Notes under the pieces: generated by a model
What the model was told of the DNA's origin: nothing
The model's input: the letters and a program-made list of their open reading frames with translations, nothing else
Database searches by the model: none
Translations under genes and position numbers: made by a program
Source of the DNA: Paracoccaceae bacterium
GTDB lineage: Bacteria; Pseudomonadota; Alphaproteobacteria; Rhodobacterales; Rhodobacteraceae
Assembly: GCA_007692585.1 (NCBI GenBank)
Contig: REBU01000036.1
Location: 38,256 to 102,255, forward strand
Reading direction: 5' to 3'
Length of the DNA: 64,000 nucleotides
Shown: piece after piece, positions 34,808 to 44,648 of the stretch
Numbering within the stretch: position 1 is the first letter of the stretch
Layout: every line of letters starts with the position of its first letter

Positions 34808-35910
34808 GCGCTGTGCGCGCATTTTCACTTGTGGCGGCGCTCATCTGCGCGATGCCCGTGCAGGCAGGCCCGGCCGACCGCGCCATGAACGCCGCCCGCG
34901 CGCTGGAGGCGGCGACAGCGGCGATGCAGCAGGCGCAAGGCGGGCGCGACCAGATCGCCGCGCTGAGCCAGACGATTCTGGCCTATGAGGACGGGATGGT
35001 CAGCCTGCGCGACGGCTTGCGCGAGGCGCAACTCCGCGAAGCGGCGCTGACGCGGCAATTCACTGCGGATGGCGAAACCATGGCGCGGCTCCTCAGCCTG
35101 TTGATGGCGACCGAGCGCGTTGACGCCAATCTGGCGCTCGTCCATCCGCAGGGTGCGCTGGCAACGGCGCGGGCGGGCATGCTTCTGGGCGATGTCGCAA
35201 CCCCGCTCGTGCGCGATGTCGCAGAGCTGCGCGAAGCGCTCGACGATCTGCGCGCGCTGCGCCGGGCGCGGCAATTCGGCTATCTGGCGCTCGAACAGGG
35301 GTTGGCGGCCGCGCAGGATGCCCGCGTCGCACTCGCGCAGGCTGTGTCGGATCGCGGGCCATTGCCCAAGCGGCTGGTCGATGATCCCGACCAGCTGGCC
35401 ATGCTGGCGCTCACCGCCGAAACGCTCGATGATTTTGCGCAGGAATTACGTCAGGCCCCGTCCACCAGCGACGCGCAGAACGCGGTCAGTTTCACTTCTG
35501 CGCGTGGCAATTTGGCCTTGCCAGTGCGCGCGACCTTGCTGCATGGCTTCAACCAGCCCGACGCGGCGGGGATCGTGCGGCAAGGGCTGGTTCTCGCAAC
35601 GGCCCCTGAAGCGTTGGTCACGGCCCCCTGGGCGTCGACCGTTCGCTATGCTGGCCCGCTGGCAGGGCAGGGCGAGGTGATTATTCTGGAGCCGGACGAG
35701 GCCATGCTGATGGTGCTGACGGGCCTCGGCGAGATCTTCGTTGCGACCGGCGAGATTGTACCGCTCGGTGCACCGCTTGGCAGCATGCCGCCAGTCACAG
35801 TTTCTTCAGGCCCCACTGGTATACGTCCGCAAACACTCTATTTTGAGTTGCGATATGAGACAAACCCCATTGACCCAGAGCCTTGGTTCGCTTTCAGTGG
35901 GGTGCAATGA
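34804..35910 (+). CDS. EnvC-like murein hydrolase activator with degenerate LytM domain
   Basis: The protein has 368 residues. It has a signal peptide (likely cut after VQA at residue 22), a long helical coiled-coil region (about 25-210) rich in Ala, Leu, Glu and Arg, and a C-terminal M23/LytM-like domain (about 240-368). The zinc residues of active LytM enzymes are not intact: the first motif is LLHGFNQPD and the terminal HxH is replaced by YFEL. This is the EnvC pattern, a periplasmic regulator that activates amidases at division. Located between gpmI and ctpA, as in many relatives. Confidence 0.82.
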   Translation: MSAVRAFSLVAALICAMPVQAGPADRAMNAARALEAATAAMQQAQGGRDQIAALSQTILAYEDGMVSLRDGLREAQLREAALTRQFTADGETMARLLSLLMATERVDANLALVHPQGALATARAGMLLGDVATPLVRDVAELREALDDLRALRRARQFGYLALEQGLAAAQDARVALAQAVSDRGPLPKRLVDDPDQLAMLALTAETLDDFAQELRQAPSTSDAQNAVSFTSARGNLALPVRATLLHGFNQPDAAGIVRQGLVLATAPEALVTAPWASTVRYAGPLAGQGEVIILEPDEAMLMVLTGLGEIFVATGEIVPLGAPLGSMPPVTVSSGPTGIRPQTLYFELRYETNPIDPEPWFAFSGVQ

Positions 35911-35966
35911 TCCGGGCGGGTGCGGGCGGCAGGGCGCGCAGGCGATCCCAAATATAGGATAACCTT

Positions 35967-37301
35967 ATGCAGAAAATCGTAATGGCAGGGATTGCGGGGG
36001 TGATGGGCGGCGCGGTGATCGCCACGCAACTCGCAGGGCCACTGCTGGCGCAGGAACGCGGCAATATGACGTCGGTCTATGAACAGCTTGATCTGTTCGG
36101 CAATGTCTTTGAGCGTGTGCGCAACCATTACGTCGATGAAGTTGATACGGCCCGGCTGATTGAGGCCGCGATCAATGGCATGCTGATGTCACTCGATCCG
36201 CATTCCGGTTTCATGCCGCCCGAAGATTTCGACGATATGCGCACCCAGACGCGCGGCTCCTTCGGCGGGTTGGGCATCGAGGTCACGCAGGAAGATGGCT
36301 TCATCAAGGTGGTCACCCCGATGGACGGCACGCCCGCCGACAAGGCCGGGGTAGAGCCGGGCGATACCATCACCCATGTTGACGGAGAATCCGTTCTGGG
36401 CCTGACGCTCAGCCAGGCGGTGGATATGATGCGCGGGCCTGTCGGCTCCGAAATCATCATTACAGTCGTGCGCGAAGGCGCGTCCGAACCCTTTGATCTG
36501 TCGATCATCCGCGACACGATCCGACTGCAGGCCGTGCGCGTGCGTGTGGAAGATGATATTGTCGTGCTGCGCCTGACGACCTTCAATGAGCAGACCTTCC
36601 CCAATCTGCGCGACGGTCTGCGCGACGCGATCGAAGAGCTGGGCGGGATCGACAATCTCGGCGGTGTGGTGCTGGATATGCGCAACAATCCCGGCGGTCT
36701 GCTGACACAGGCGATCCGTGTCACGGATGCGTTTCTGGAACAGGGCGAGATCGTCTCGACCCGGGGCCGCGATGAAGATGCCGGCGAGCGGTTCAACGCG
36801 CAGGCCGGTGATCTGATCGAAGGGCGGCCGATGGTGGTGCTGATCAACAGCGGCTCGGCCTCGGCGTCCGAGATTGTCGCAGGCGCGCTGCAGGATCACC
36901 GCCGCGCGATTGTCGTGGGCACGCGAAGCTTCGGCAAGGGCTCGGTGCAGACGGTCATGCCGCTGGGCGGTGATGGCGCGATCCGGCTGACGACCTCGCT
37001 CTACTACACGCCATCGGGGCGCTCGATTCAGGCGCTGGGCGTCTCGCCCGACATCATCGTGGAACAGCCTCGCCGCCAGCCGGTGGTCGAGGATGAGGAC
37101 AGCGCCACCCCCCCGCGTACGCGGTCGGAAAACGATCTGCGCGGGCGGCTCGATAATCGCGACCTGTCCGACGACCAGCGCCGCCAGATGGAAGAAGAAC
37201 GCCGCAGCGCCGAAGAAGTGGCGCGGCTGCGTCAGGAAGATTACCAGCTGGCCTATGCGCTCGATATCCTGCGCGGTCTGTCCGCGCTGAATGGCCGGTG
37301 A
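35967..37301 (+). CDS. ctpA: Carboxy-terminal processing protease, S41 family
   Basis: The protein has 444 residues. It has an N-terminal signal or anchor (about 1-29), a PDZ domain (about 95-180) containing GLGIEV and GDTITHVDG, and a peptidase core with the catalytic Ser299 in NSGSASASEI and Lys324 in SFGKGSVQ, 25 residues apart as expected. It cleaves periplasmic proteins from the C-terminus, often murein hydrolases, which suits its position after the EnvC-like gene. The C-terminal 60 residues are charged and probably helical. Its stop shares one base with rppH. Confidence 0.94.
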   Translation: MQKIVMAGIAGVMGGAVIATQLAGPLLAQERGNMTSVYEQLDLFGNVFERVRNHYVDEVDTARLIEAAINGMLMSLDPHSGFMPPEDFDDMRTQTRGSFGGLGIEVTQEDGFIKVVTPMDGTPADKAGVEPGDTITHVDGESVLGLTLSQAVDMMRGPVGSEIIITVVREGASEPFDLSIIRDTIRLQAVRVRVEDDIVVLRLTTFNEQTFPNLRDGLRDAIEELGGIDNLGGVVLDMRNNPGGLLTQAIRVTDAFLEQGEIVSTRGRDEDAGERFNAQAGDLIEGRPMVVLINSGSASASEIVAGALQDHRRAIVVGTRSFGKGSVQTVMPLGGDGAIRLTTSLYYTPSGRSIQALGVSPDIIVEQPRRQPVVEDEDSATPPRTRSENDLRGRLDNRDLSDDQRRQMEEERRSAEEVARLRQEDYQLAYALDILRGLSALNGR

Positions 37302-37792
37302 TGACGCCCGGACAGATCACCGATCTGCCCTATCGGCCCTGCGTAGGGATCATGCTGATCAACCCGCAGGGCCTGATATTCGCGGCAAAGCGCCTCGACA
37401 GCACGGCCGAAGCTCCGGCCTGGCAGATGCCGCAGGGCGGGATCGATCCGGGCGAAAATCCCGGTCTGGCCGCACTGCGTGAGTTGGAAGAAGAAATCAG
37501 CGTCCCGCCCGCACTGGTCGCGCCCCTGTCCGAGAGCCGCGAGTGGCTGGCCTATGATCTGCCGGTCGAGATGGTGCCGCGGATGTGGGGCGGCCGCTTC
37601 CGGGGGCAGAAACAACGCTGGTTCCTGATGCGCTATCTGGGTCAGGACAGTCAGATCGATCTGGCGACCGCGGAGCCGGAATTTTGCGACTGGCGCTGGA
37701 TCGGGGCGGCCGAGATGCTCGACGCGATCGTGCCGTTCAAACGCGCGATTTATGCGCAAGTGATCGAGGAATTTCGCGACTGGCTGGCCTGA
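37301..37792 (+). CDS. rppH: RNA pyrophosphohydrolase (Nudix)
   Basis: The protein has 163 residues. The Nudix box is clear at about residues 46-67 ([20 protein letters not shown]). The N-terminal [14 protein letters not shown] and the run WQMPQGG are typical of RppH and plant-type Ap4A hydrolases. It removes pyrophosphate from 5' triphosphate RNA ends to start mRNA decay and also cleaves Ap4A/Ap5A. Start at ATG 37301 (TGATG junction with ctpA); a GTG directly before it would add one residue. Confidence 0.93.
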   Translation: MTPGQITDLPYRPCVGIMLINPQGLIFAAKRLDSTAEAPAWQMPQGGIDPGENPGLAALRELEEEISVPPALVAPLSESREWLAYDLPVEMVPRMWGGRFRGQKQRWFLMRYLGQDSQIDLATAEPEFCDWRWIGAAEMLDAIVPFKRAIYAQVIEEFRDWLA

Positions 37793-37845
37793 GCGCGCGC
37801 ATTGCCCCTGTAAATCAAGCGCATTTGTCGCTATATGGCGCAGAT

Positions 37846-39051
37846 ATGCCCCAAAGCCCGCAGAGAGAGCCGATGCCCGCACAAGCCCCCATCACGCAGG
37901 ATGTCCTGACCCTGCCGCGCAAACTGCCCGAGGGTGGCAAGCTCAATCTCGTGGGCCTGACCCGTGCGCAGCTGGCCGAGGCGCTGATCGCCCATGGCAC
38001 GCCTGAGCGGCAAGCGAAGATGCGCGTGGGCCAGATCTGGCAATGGATCTATCACTGGGGCGTGCAGGATTTCGCCGCCATGACCAACCTCGCCAAAGGC
38101 TACCGCGCGGATCTGGCCGCGCATTTCGAGATCGCCCGGCCTGAGATCGTCACGCGGCAGATCTCGGAAGACGGTACGCGCAAATACCTGTTGCGGATCG
38201 CTGGCGGGCACGAGGTCGAGGCCGTCTACATACCTGAAGAAAACCGTGGAACGCTTTGTATTTCATCGCAAGTTGGCTGCACGCTGACCTGTTCCTTCTG
38301 CCATACCGGCACGCAGAAACTGGTGCGCAACCTGACGGCTGCGGAAATTGTCGGTCAGGTTCTGGTCGCGCGCGATGATCTGGGCGAGTGGCCCCAGCCC
38401 GGTGCGCCCAGGGATGAGACGCGACTTGTCAGCAATGTGGTGTTGATGGGGATGGGCGAGCCGCTTTATAATTTCGACGCTGTGCGCGACGCGATGAAGG
38501 TGGTGATGGATGGCGAGGGGCTGTCGATCTCGCGACGTCGCATCACGCTGTCGACCTCGGGCGTTGTGCCTGAAATCGCGCGCACGGCCAGCGAGATCGG
38601 CTGCCTGCTGGCGATCAGCTTTCACGCCACCACGGATGCTGTGCGCGACCAGCTTGTGCCGATCAACAAGCGCTGGAATATCAAGACATTGCTCGACGCG
38701 CTGCGCGAATATCCGCGCCTGTCCAATTCCGAACGGATCACCTTTGAATATGTCATGCTGAAGGACGTCAACGACAGTGACGCCGATGCCCGCCGGTTGG
38801 TCAAGTTGATCGCGGGCATTCCCGCCAAAATCAACCTGATCCCCTTCAACGAATGGCCGGGCGCGCCCTATCAGCGCTCCGACTGGGCGCGGATCGAAGC
38901 GTTTTCCGACATCGTCCACAAGGCAGGCTATGCCAGCCCCATCCGCACCCCGCGTGGCGAGGATATCATGGCCGCTTGTGGTCAGCTGAAATCCGCGACC
39001 GAGCGCGGGCGGCTGTCGCGCGCGGAAATCGCCGCGCAAGCGGGGGGCTGA
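37846..39051 (+). CDS. rlmN: 23S rRNA (adenine-C2)-methyltransferase, radical SAM
   Basis: The protein has 401 residues. The iron-sulfur motif CX3CX2C is C145-TLT-C149-SF-C152, in the RlmN-typical [14 protein letters not shown]. The C-terminal catalytic cysteine is in IMAACGQL and the run [11 protein letters not shown] lies midway. It methylates A2503 of 23S rRNA and A37 of some tRNAs. The ATG at 37846 gives the family length; ATG 37873 is possible. The codons upstream of 37846 in the same frame overlap rppH and are not coding. Confidence 0.95.
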   Translation: MPQSPQREPMPAQAPITQDVLTLPRKLPEGGKLNLVGLTRAQLAEALIAHGTPERQAKMRVGQIWQWIYHWGVQDFAAMTNLAKGYRADLAAHFEIARPEIVTRQISEDGTRKYLLRIAGGHEVEAVYIPEENRGTLCISSQVGCTLTCSFCHTGTQKLVRNLTAAEIVGQVLVARDDLGEWPQPGAPRDETRLVSNVVLMGMGEPLYNFDAVRDAMKVVMDGEGLSISRRRITLSTSGVVPEIARTASEIGCLLAISFHATTDAVRDQLVPINKRWNIKTLLDALREYPRLSNSERITFEYVMLKDVNDSDADARRLVKLIAGIPAKINLIPFNEWPGAPYQRSDWARIEAFSDIVHKAGYASPIRTPRGEDIMAACGQLKSATERGRLSRAEIAAQAGG

Positions 39052-39055
39052 GCCG

Positions 39056-39292
39056 ATGCCCGTCGTGCTGCTGATCGTTGTCGGCGCGCTGGCGGGTGTG
39101 CTGGCAACACGGCTGATGCGCATGGACACGGATCTGCCCACAGCCATGGTCGTGGGGGTTCTGGGGGCCGTGGTCGGTGGGGTGGTGTTTCGCGCCGTGA
39201 TGACCTCGGCCAGCTGGATCGGGGTCTTGGTGCTGGCGCTCCTGGGGTCACTGGCGCTGCTCTGGGTCTGGCAGAAATATCAGGGACGATGA
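39056..39292 (+). CDS. Small membrane protein, GlsB/YeaQ/YmgE-like
   Basis: The protein has 78 residues and is almost wholly hydrophobic: about three membrane segments (residues 1-18, 29-46 and 52-71) with glycine-rich turns (GVLGAVVGGVVF) and a basic C-terminus. Length and glycine pattern match transglycosylase-associated GlsB/YeaQ proteins, whose role is not well defined (envelope stress in some species). It follows rlmN by 4 bases and is probably co-transcribed. Confidence 0.7.
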   Translation: MPVVLLIVVGALAGVLATRLMRMDTDLPTAMVVGVLGAVVGGVVFRAVMTSASWIGVLVLALLGSLALLWVWQKYQGR

Positions 39293-39302
39293 TCGCAGCC
39301 CG

Positions 39303-39908
39303 CTATTCGCCGGGCCGCTTCAGGCTGAACACCTCGTCGACGACAGCATAATCACGATAGCCGCAGCGCGCGAGCGGGCGAAAGCGGGTGATATCAAACT
39401 GCCCCTCGACCAGACAATCGTCGCGCATATGCACGCCCACCACTTCGCCCAGCACCAGAAAATTCGCCTCTCCTGCCAATGTCACGATCTGCGTCATGCG
39501 ACATTCCAGCGCCGCAGGCGCATGCGCCACACGCGCCGCATCGATCATGCGGCAAGCGTCGCGCGCAATCCCGGCATGGCCGAATTCGTCCACGTCGCGC
39601 GGCCAGGGCCCGGATGTCGCGTTCATCGCATCGCGCGCGGCATATTCGACGATATTGACGCAGAACACGCCCGTTTCGCGGATATTGGCGACCGAATCCT
39701 TGGTGTCGCCGCGATCCGCCTTGGCACTGGTCGAGGCGAACATGACCTGCGGCGGCACATAGGCCACAGCGTTGAAGAAGGAATAGGGCGCGAGGTTGTC
39801 GCGCCCATCCGCCCCGCGCGTCGAGATCCAGCCGATGGGCCGGGGCGTGACAATCGCGTTGAACGGGTTATGGGGCAGGCCGTGGCCGTCTTTGGGCGCG
39901 TAGAACAT
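39303..39908 (-). CDS. Flavin reductase-like FMN-binding protein
   Basis: The protein has 201 residues. It has the flavin-reductase split-barrel start NAIVTPRPIGWISTRG, the FMN-contact runs LAPYSFFNAVAY and MFASTS, then SVANIRETGVFCVNIV. This form belongs to the flavoprotein family that binds FMN and reduces flavins or acts as an isoflavonoid-type reductase. Specific substrate unknown. Divergent from the GNAT gene with a 78-base gap. Confidence 0.83.
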   Translation of the reverse strand: MFYAPKDGHGLPHNPFNAIVTPRPIGWISTRGADGRDNLAPYSFFNAVAYVPPQVMFASTSAKADRGDTKDSVANIRETGVFCVNIVEYAARDAMNATSGPWPRDVDEFGHAGIARDACRMIDAARVAHAPAALECRMTQIVTLAGEANFLVLGEVVGVHMRDDCLVEGQFDITRFRPLARCGYRDYAVVDEVFSLKRPGE

Positions 39909-39986
39909 GCTGGCTCCGATCTGTTTGCGCCCAACTTAGCGCCATGCTAGGCAGCGCGCCAGCATGGATCGCGGCGGGGATTGCGG

Positions 39987-40511
39987 ATGCAGCTTCTTGA
40001 GGAAACACCCGCTGACTGGTGGGAGGTCGAGGCCCTCTATGACCTCTGTTTCGCGCCGGGCCGCGAAGCGCTGTCGTCCTATCGCCTGCGCGATGGCGTG
40101 GACCCGGTCGCGCCTTTGTGCCTGCTGCTACGCAATGTCGACGGGATCGCGGCGGCGATCCGTTTCTGGCCTGTGCAGGTCGCAGGCGCAAAAGTTTTGC
40201 TGCTCGGCCCCATTGCCGTGCACCCGACCCATCAGGGCGAGGGGCTGGGCGGCTGGCTGATCCACGAAAGCCTGCGCCGCGCCGCAACCCTTGGCTGGCA
40301 GCGCGTGCTTCTGGTGGGCGACGCGCCTTATTACAGCCGCTTCGGGTTCCGGCAGATGGCGGATGTGGACATGCCACCGCCGACCAACCCTGCGCGGGTG
40401 CTCGGGCTGGAGCTGACCCCGGATGCCTGGGCGGGCGTCAGCGGGGCGGTGGTGAAATGCGCCACAAACCCCGACGCGCCCTGTGGTCAGTCGACAAGCG
40501 TGCTCACATAA
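39987..40511 (+). CDS. GNAT-family N-acetyltransferase (YhbS-like)
   Basis: The protein has 174 residues. The acetyl-CoA pyrophosphate loop is in HQGEGLGGWLI (about residues 82-92), preceded by LLGPIAVHPTH and followed by YYSRFGFRQ, the usual GNAT end. Such YhbS-like proteins acetylate amines of small molecules or proteins. The ATG at 39987 follows a TTG at 39981 in frame. Its last 25 bases overlap the 3' end of ptsP on the other strand. Confidence 0.85.
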   Translation: MQLLEETPADWWEVEALYDLCFAPGREALSSYRLRDGVDPVAPLCLLLRNVDGIAAAIRFWPVQVAGAKVLLLGPIAVHPTHQGEGLGGWLIHESLRRAATLGWQRVLLVGDAPYYSRFGFRQMADVDMPPPTNPARVLGLELTPDAWAGVSGAVVKCATNPDAPCGQSTSVLT

Positions 40512-42733
40512 TCCAGCAGCGCCGGGCGCGCGGTTTCCAGCCCGCGGGTCTGCACCCGCGCGATGAGTTCCGACACTTCATTAAGATTCGCGCGCCGGAT
40601 CAGCGATTTCACCGGGCCGATGGACGCCGGGCGCATCGACAGGGCCGCAATGCCGATCCCGGCCAGCGCCAGCGCATCAACCGGCCGGCCGGCATCCTCG
40701 CCGCAAAAAGACAGCGCCGTGTCCGTCTCATGGCAGCGATCCACGACCACCTGCAAAAAGGTCAGGAAGCTGACATTGAGCGTGTCATAGCGTCGCCGCA
40801 CCAGTTCGTTCTCGCGGTCTGCGGCAAAGAAGAACTGTTTCAGATCATTGCCGCCGATCGAGATGAAATCGACCGCTTCATAAAACCCCTTGGGCGCGAA
40901 GGCGAGCGATGGCGTCTCAAGCATCGCGCCGACTTCCAGCCGCTCGGGCAGCGAATGGCCCAGCCGTGCCTCGCGGTCGATTTCGCGCATCAGCATGCTG
41001 CGCGCCTCGGTGAACTCGGCTCCTGTCGCGACCAGAGGGAACATGACCGACAAGGCCCGCCCCTTCGCCGCGCGGATCAGCGCCTGCAACTGCATGCGCA
41101 ACACACCGGGCTTGTCCAGACCCACACGCAGCGCGCGCCAGCCCATCGCCGGGTTCGGCTCATCGGGGCGGTTCATATAGGGCATGACCTTGTCAGAGCC
41201 GATGTCCAGCGTGCGGAAATGCACGGGTCGCCCATCCGCCGCATCCAGCACACGGGCGTAATTGGCCACAAGATCCGTGCGGCGCGGCATCCGGTCCTGC
41301 GTCAGGAATTGCAGCTCGGTGCGAAACAACCCGACAGCTTCGGCCCCCGACGACACCAGCGACGGCAGATCCGCCATCAACCCGGCATTCATCTTCAGCC
41401 CGATTACGGTGCCACAGCGCGCCTGCGCAGGCTTGTCGCGTAGCACGGCATAGCGTTCCTGCGCCTTGGCCTGCATCGCGGTCTTGTCACGAAAGGCCGA
41501 TGTCACACTGTCGTCGGGGCGCAGATGCACCATGCCTTCGGTGCCATCGACAAGGATATGATCGCCGGTCAGCGCTTCCGTGGTGATGCGCGGCACATTG
41601 ATCACCAGCGGGATCGCGAGTGCGCGGGCGACGATGGTGGCATGACTGCCGACCGCGCCCTCTTCCAGAACCACTCCGCGCAGATTGCGCCCGTATTCCA
41701 GCAATTCCCCCGGCCCGATATTGCGCGCAACCAGAATGGGGCGGTCCGGCATCGTGGCGCCTGTTTCGCGGCCCTGTCCGGTCAGGATGCGCAGCAGGCG
41801 GTTCGACAGGTCGTCAAGATCATGCAGACGGTCGCGCAAATAGGCATCAGGCACGCGTTCCAGCCGCGCGCGGGCAGTGGACTGCTCTTTCTCGACGGCG
41901 GCTTCGGCAGACAGGCCCAGACGGATGTCTTCTTCCATCCGCTTCATCCATCCGCGCGAATGGGCGAACATGCGATAGGTCTGCAAGACCTCCTGATGCT
42001 CCTTGTCGCGTGTCCCGGCTGTCGCCAGCAATTCGTCGATCGAGACGCGCAGCTGCGCGACGGCCCCTTCCAGCCGCGCGAGTTCGGCACGGCTGTCGTC
42101 ATTGACCAGATTGGTGATCACAACACGCGGCTCGTGCAGCCAGACCTCACCCTCGGCCTCGCCTTCCTGCGCCGTGACCCCACGCAAAAGCGCCGGGTTC
42201 TTGTGGGTTGCCGCGAAACTGGTGCTGTCGCCGACGAAGACGCCCAGTTCGGTCATCTCGGCGATGACCATCGCGACCACTTCCAGCCCGTAAATCTCGT
42301 CATCCGAATAGAGCCGCGGTTCCTTGGCCTGAACAACCAGCACCCCCAGCCGCTCGCCCAGCCGCTGCACAGGCACGCCCAGAAACGAGGTGAATACCTC
42401 TTCGCCTGTTTCCGGCATGTAGCGAAAGCCGGGCTCGGCAGGGGCATTGGCGGTATTCACAGGCCGCGCCAGCCGCGCGACCTTGCCGACCAGCCCTTCG
42501 CCAAGCCGCAGCCGGGTGATATGCACGGATTCCGGCCGCAACCCTTCGGTGGCGCACAGCTCCAGCGTGTCAGGGTCGCGGAACAGATAGATCGAGCAGA
42601 CATCCACGCCCATCGATTCGGCGATGATTGTGGTGATCCGGTCCAGCCTTTCCTGGCCCGGACTGGCGACGGACATTGCGTCGCGCAAGCGACGAAGCAG
42701 CTTTCTGCTGTCAGTTTCCGTTCTATGGGGCAC
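40487..42733 (-). CDS. ptsP: PTSNtr enzyme I, phosphoenolpyruvate-protein phosphotransferase
   Basis: The protein has 748 residues. A GAF domain (about 15-150) senses small ligands, then come the HPr-binding and phosphohistidine domain with the active His in VGSHATIVARA and the PEP-binding barrel with FRTELQFL and FCGEDAGRP. Enzyme I-Ntr passes phosphate from PEP to NPr and then EIIA-Ntr, linking nitrogen and carbon status to transport and stress. GAF-containing versions respond to glutamine and 2-oxoglutarate. It lies downstream of lysC with 32 bases between. Confidence 0.95.
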   Translation of the reverse strand: MPHRTETDSRKLLRRLRDAMSVASPGQERLDRITTIIAESMGVDVCSIYLFRDPDTLELCATEGLRPESVHITRLRLGEGLVGKVARLARPVNTANAPAEPGFRYMPETGEEVFTSFLGVPVQRLGERLGVLVVQAKEPRLYSDDEIYGLEVVAMVIAEMTELGVFVGDSTSFAATHKNPALLRGVTAQEGEAEGEVWLHEPRVVITNLVNDDSRAELARLEGAVAQLRVSIDELLATAGTRDKEHQEVLQTYRMFAHSRGWMKRMEEDIRLGLSAEAAVEKEQSTARARLERVPDAYLRDRLHDLDDLSNRLLRILTGQGRETGATMPDRPILVARNIGPGELLEYGRNLRGVVLEEGAVGSHATIVARALAIPLVINVPRITTEALTGDHILVDGTEGMVHLRPDDSVTSAFRDKTAMQAKAQERYAVLRDKPAQARCGTVIGLKMNAGLMADLPSLVSSGAEAVGLFRTELQFLTQDRMPRRTDLVANYARVLDAADGRPVHFRTLDIGSDKVMPYMNRPDEPNPAMGWRALRVGLDKPGVLRMQLQALIRAAKGRALSVMFPLVATGAEFTEARSMLMREIDREARLGHSLPERLEVGAMLETPSLAFAPKGFYEAVDFISIGGNDLKQFFFAADRENELVRRRYDTLNVSFLTFLQVVVDRCHETDTALSFCGEDAGRPVDALALAGIGIAALSMRPASIGPVKSLIRRANLNEVSELIARVQTRGLETARPALLDYVSTLVD

Positions 42734-42765
42734 GGCCCCTCCGATCCTGTTATGCTTGGCCTGCC

Positions 42766-44022
42766 TCAGCCCGCCTTGTCGAGTTCAAATGCATCATGAA
42801 GCGCCTGCACGGCCAATTCCATGTATTTTCTGTCGATCAGCACGGAAATCTTTATCTCGGAGGTGGCGATCACCTTGATATTGACGCCTTCTTCAGCAAG
42901 TGCGCGGAACATGCGCGCCGCAACGCCTGCGTGTGAGCGCATCCCAATCCCCACAACCGAGACCTTGGCCGCATCCGTGTCGATTTCCAGCGTCTCATAG
43001 CTGATCTGGCCTGCATCGCGCGCGGCTTCCAGCGCCTTGCGGGCGCGGGCGACCTGATCGACGGGACAGGAAAAGGTCATGTCGGTCACGGGCTTCTCGT
43101 GGTCCTGCGACTTTTCCGAGATATTCTGCACGATCATGTCAACATTCACGCCCGCATCCGACAGCGGGCCGAAAATAGCCGCCGCGATGCCGGGGCGGTC
43201 CTCGACCGTGACCAGAGTCAGTTTGGCTTCCTCGCGGCTATAGGCGACGCCCGAGACGACTTTCGATTCCATGATTTCATCCTCATCGCAAACCAGCGTT
43301 CCCGAAGTTTCATCTGTATCATCAAAAGATGACAACACGCGCAGCCGCACCTTGTAGCGCATCGCCAATTCTACAGAACGCGTCTGCAGGACTTTGGCTC
43401 CCAGACTGGCCAATTCCAGCATCTCCTCGAAGCTGATCTTGTCGAGCTTGCGCGCCTTTGACGTGATGCGCGGGTCGGTTGTGTAAATCCCGTCGACATC
43501 CGTGTAGATATCGCAGCGCTCCGCCCCGAAAGCGGCCGCAAAAGCCACCGCGGTCGTATCCGAGCCACCGCGCCCCAGCGTCGTGATCCGCCCCTCGGCG
43601 CTCACGCCCTGGAAGCCTGCAATCACCGCGACCTTGAACCCTTCGGCGAATTTCGCGTCCAGATTGGCGCGCGGAATGTCTATGAACCGCGCCGCGCCAT
43701 GCGCACTGGTGGTCTGGATCGGCACTTGCCAGCCCTGCCAGGACCGCGCGGGCACATCCATTTCCTGCAGCGTCAACGCCATCAGCCCGGCGGTGACATT
43801 CTCGCCGGAACTGACCACCGCATCATATTCGCGCGCATCATACATGGGCGAAGTCTCGTTCACCCAGCCGACCAGCTCATTGGTCTTGCCGGACATGGCC
43901 GAGACGATGACGATCACATCATACCCGCGCGCGACCTCGGCGCGAACTTTCTGGGCGGCATTGCGAATGCGCTCCAGATTGGCGACCGATGTGCCGCCGA
44001 ATTTCATTACCAGAAGCGGCAT
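42766..44022 (-). CDS. lysC: Aspartate kinase
   Basis: The protein has 418 residues from the ATG at 44022. It starts with the kinase signature VMKFGGTSVA, continues with the ATP/aspartate site GRGGSDTTAVA, and ends with two ACT domains (about 265-418) that bind feedback inhibitors. It phosphorylates aspartate, opening the lysine, threonine, methionine and isoleucine pathways. The order ptsP after lysC is common in related alphaproteobacteria. Confidence 0.95.
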   Translation of the reverse strand: MPLLVMKFGGTSVANLERIRNAAQKVRAEVARGYDVIVIVSAMSGKTNELVGWVNETSPMYDAREYDAVVSSGENVTAGLMALTLQEMDVPARSWQGWQVPIQTTSAHGAARFIDIPRANLDAKFAEGFKVAVIAGFQGVSAEGRITTLGRGGSDTTAVAFAAAFGAERCDIYTDVDGIYTTDPRITSKARKLDKISFEEMLELASLGAKVLQTRSVELAMRYKVRLRVLSSFDDTDETSGTLVCDEDEIMESKVVSGVAYSREEAKLTLVTVEDRPGIAAAIFGPLSDAGVNVDMIVQNISEKSQDHEKPVTDMTFSCPVDQVARARKALEAARDAGQISYETLEIDTDAAKVSVVGIGMRSHAGVAARMFRALAEEGVNIKVIATSEIKISVLIDRKYMELAVQALHDAFELDKAG

Positions 44023-44189
44023 CGTCCTCCCCCGAACAGGTTTTCGCGCCACTCTTTATGCGCAGGTGGGGCAGCGCGCAAGGCGGCGCAAGCGGCAGCA
44101 GGGGGCTATGGCGGGTTTTTATCACCGGCAGGCGAGGCTCAGGTGACCTTACGGCAACATCCCGCCTGCGCAGCTGCGGGGCAGCTTGC

Positions 44190-44648
44190 CTAAGGTACGC
44201 TCAATTCGCGCGTCAGCGCGGCTTTTTGTGGGTCAGCGGGGATCGTGAATTTCATCTTCACCTTCTTGACCCTGCGTGCGTCATTTCCCAGATCGCTGAT
44301 CTTGCCTGCCTTGCCGACGAAGCCGGACATGAAAATAGCCCAGCACCCGGAAAGACCGCTGTAATGGGTGCAATTCGCCTGAATATGATGGAGGATATCA
44401 AGACCGCTGGCGTCGAGAAACTCAATGCTTTGGATGATCTCGGCATCTCCTGTCTGCACCCAACGCCCGCCTGCGAACCATGTCGTCGGGTTCCAGGCCT
44501 GCGTGCCCTGACGCCATTCCGAGCGCCGCATGGACGCTTCGACGTTGCTGCGATCGAATATTCCAGTCTTGAAATGGGCACATTCCACTTTCGCGGTATA
44601 GCGCGTGTTTCCGTTATCTCTGAAATAATCAAGCTGGGTGGTCGCCAT
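44190..44648 (-). CDS. Unrecognised 152-residue protein
   Basis: I do not recognise this protein. It starts at ATG 44648 (AAGG about ten bases upstream), has no signal peptide or membrane segment, and is mixed in composition, with a central Trp-rich stretch (SEWRQGTQAWNPTTWFAGG) and a Gly/Ser-rich run GLSGCWAIFMSGFVGKAG. Two Cys-containing segments lie around residues 94 and 103. The codon usage is like its neighbours, so it is probably native. Gaps of 167 bases to lysC and 276 bases to the CDP-alcohol gene isolate it, so it is likely its own transcript. Confidence 0.6.
   Translation of the reverse strand: MATTQLDYFRDNGNTRYTAKVECAHFKTGIFDRSNVEASMRRSEWRQGTQAWNPTTWFAGGRWVQTGDAEIIQSIEFLDASGLDILHHIQANCTHYSGLSGCWAIFMSGFVGKAGKISDLGNDARRVKKVKMKFTIPADPQKAALTRELSVP

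Noticed and set aside
33116..34828. A 570-codon open frame on the minus strand
   Set aside because: It is antisense to gpmI and shows shadow composition.
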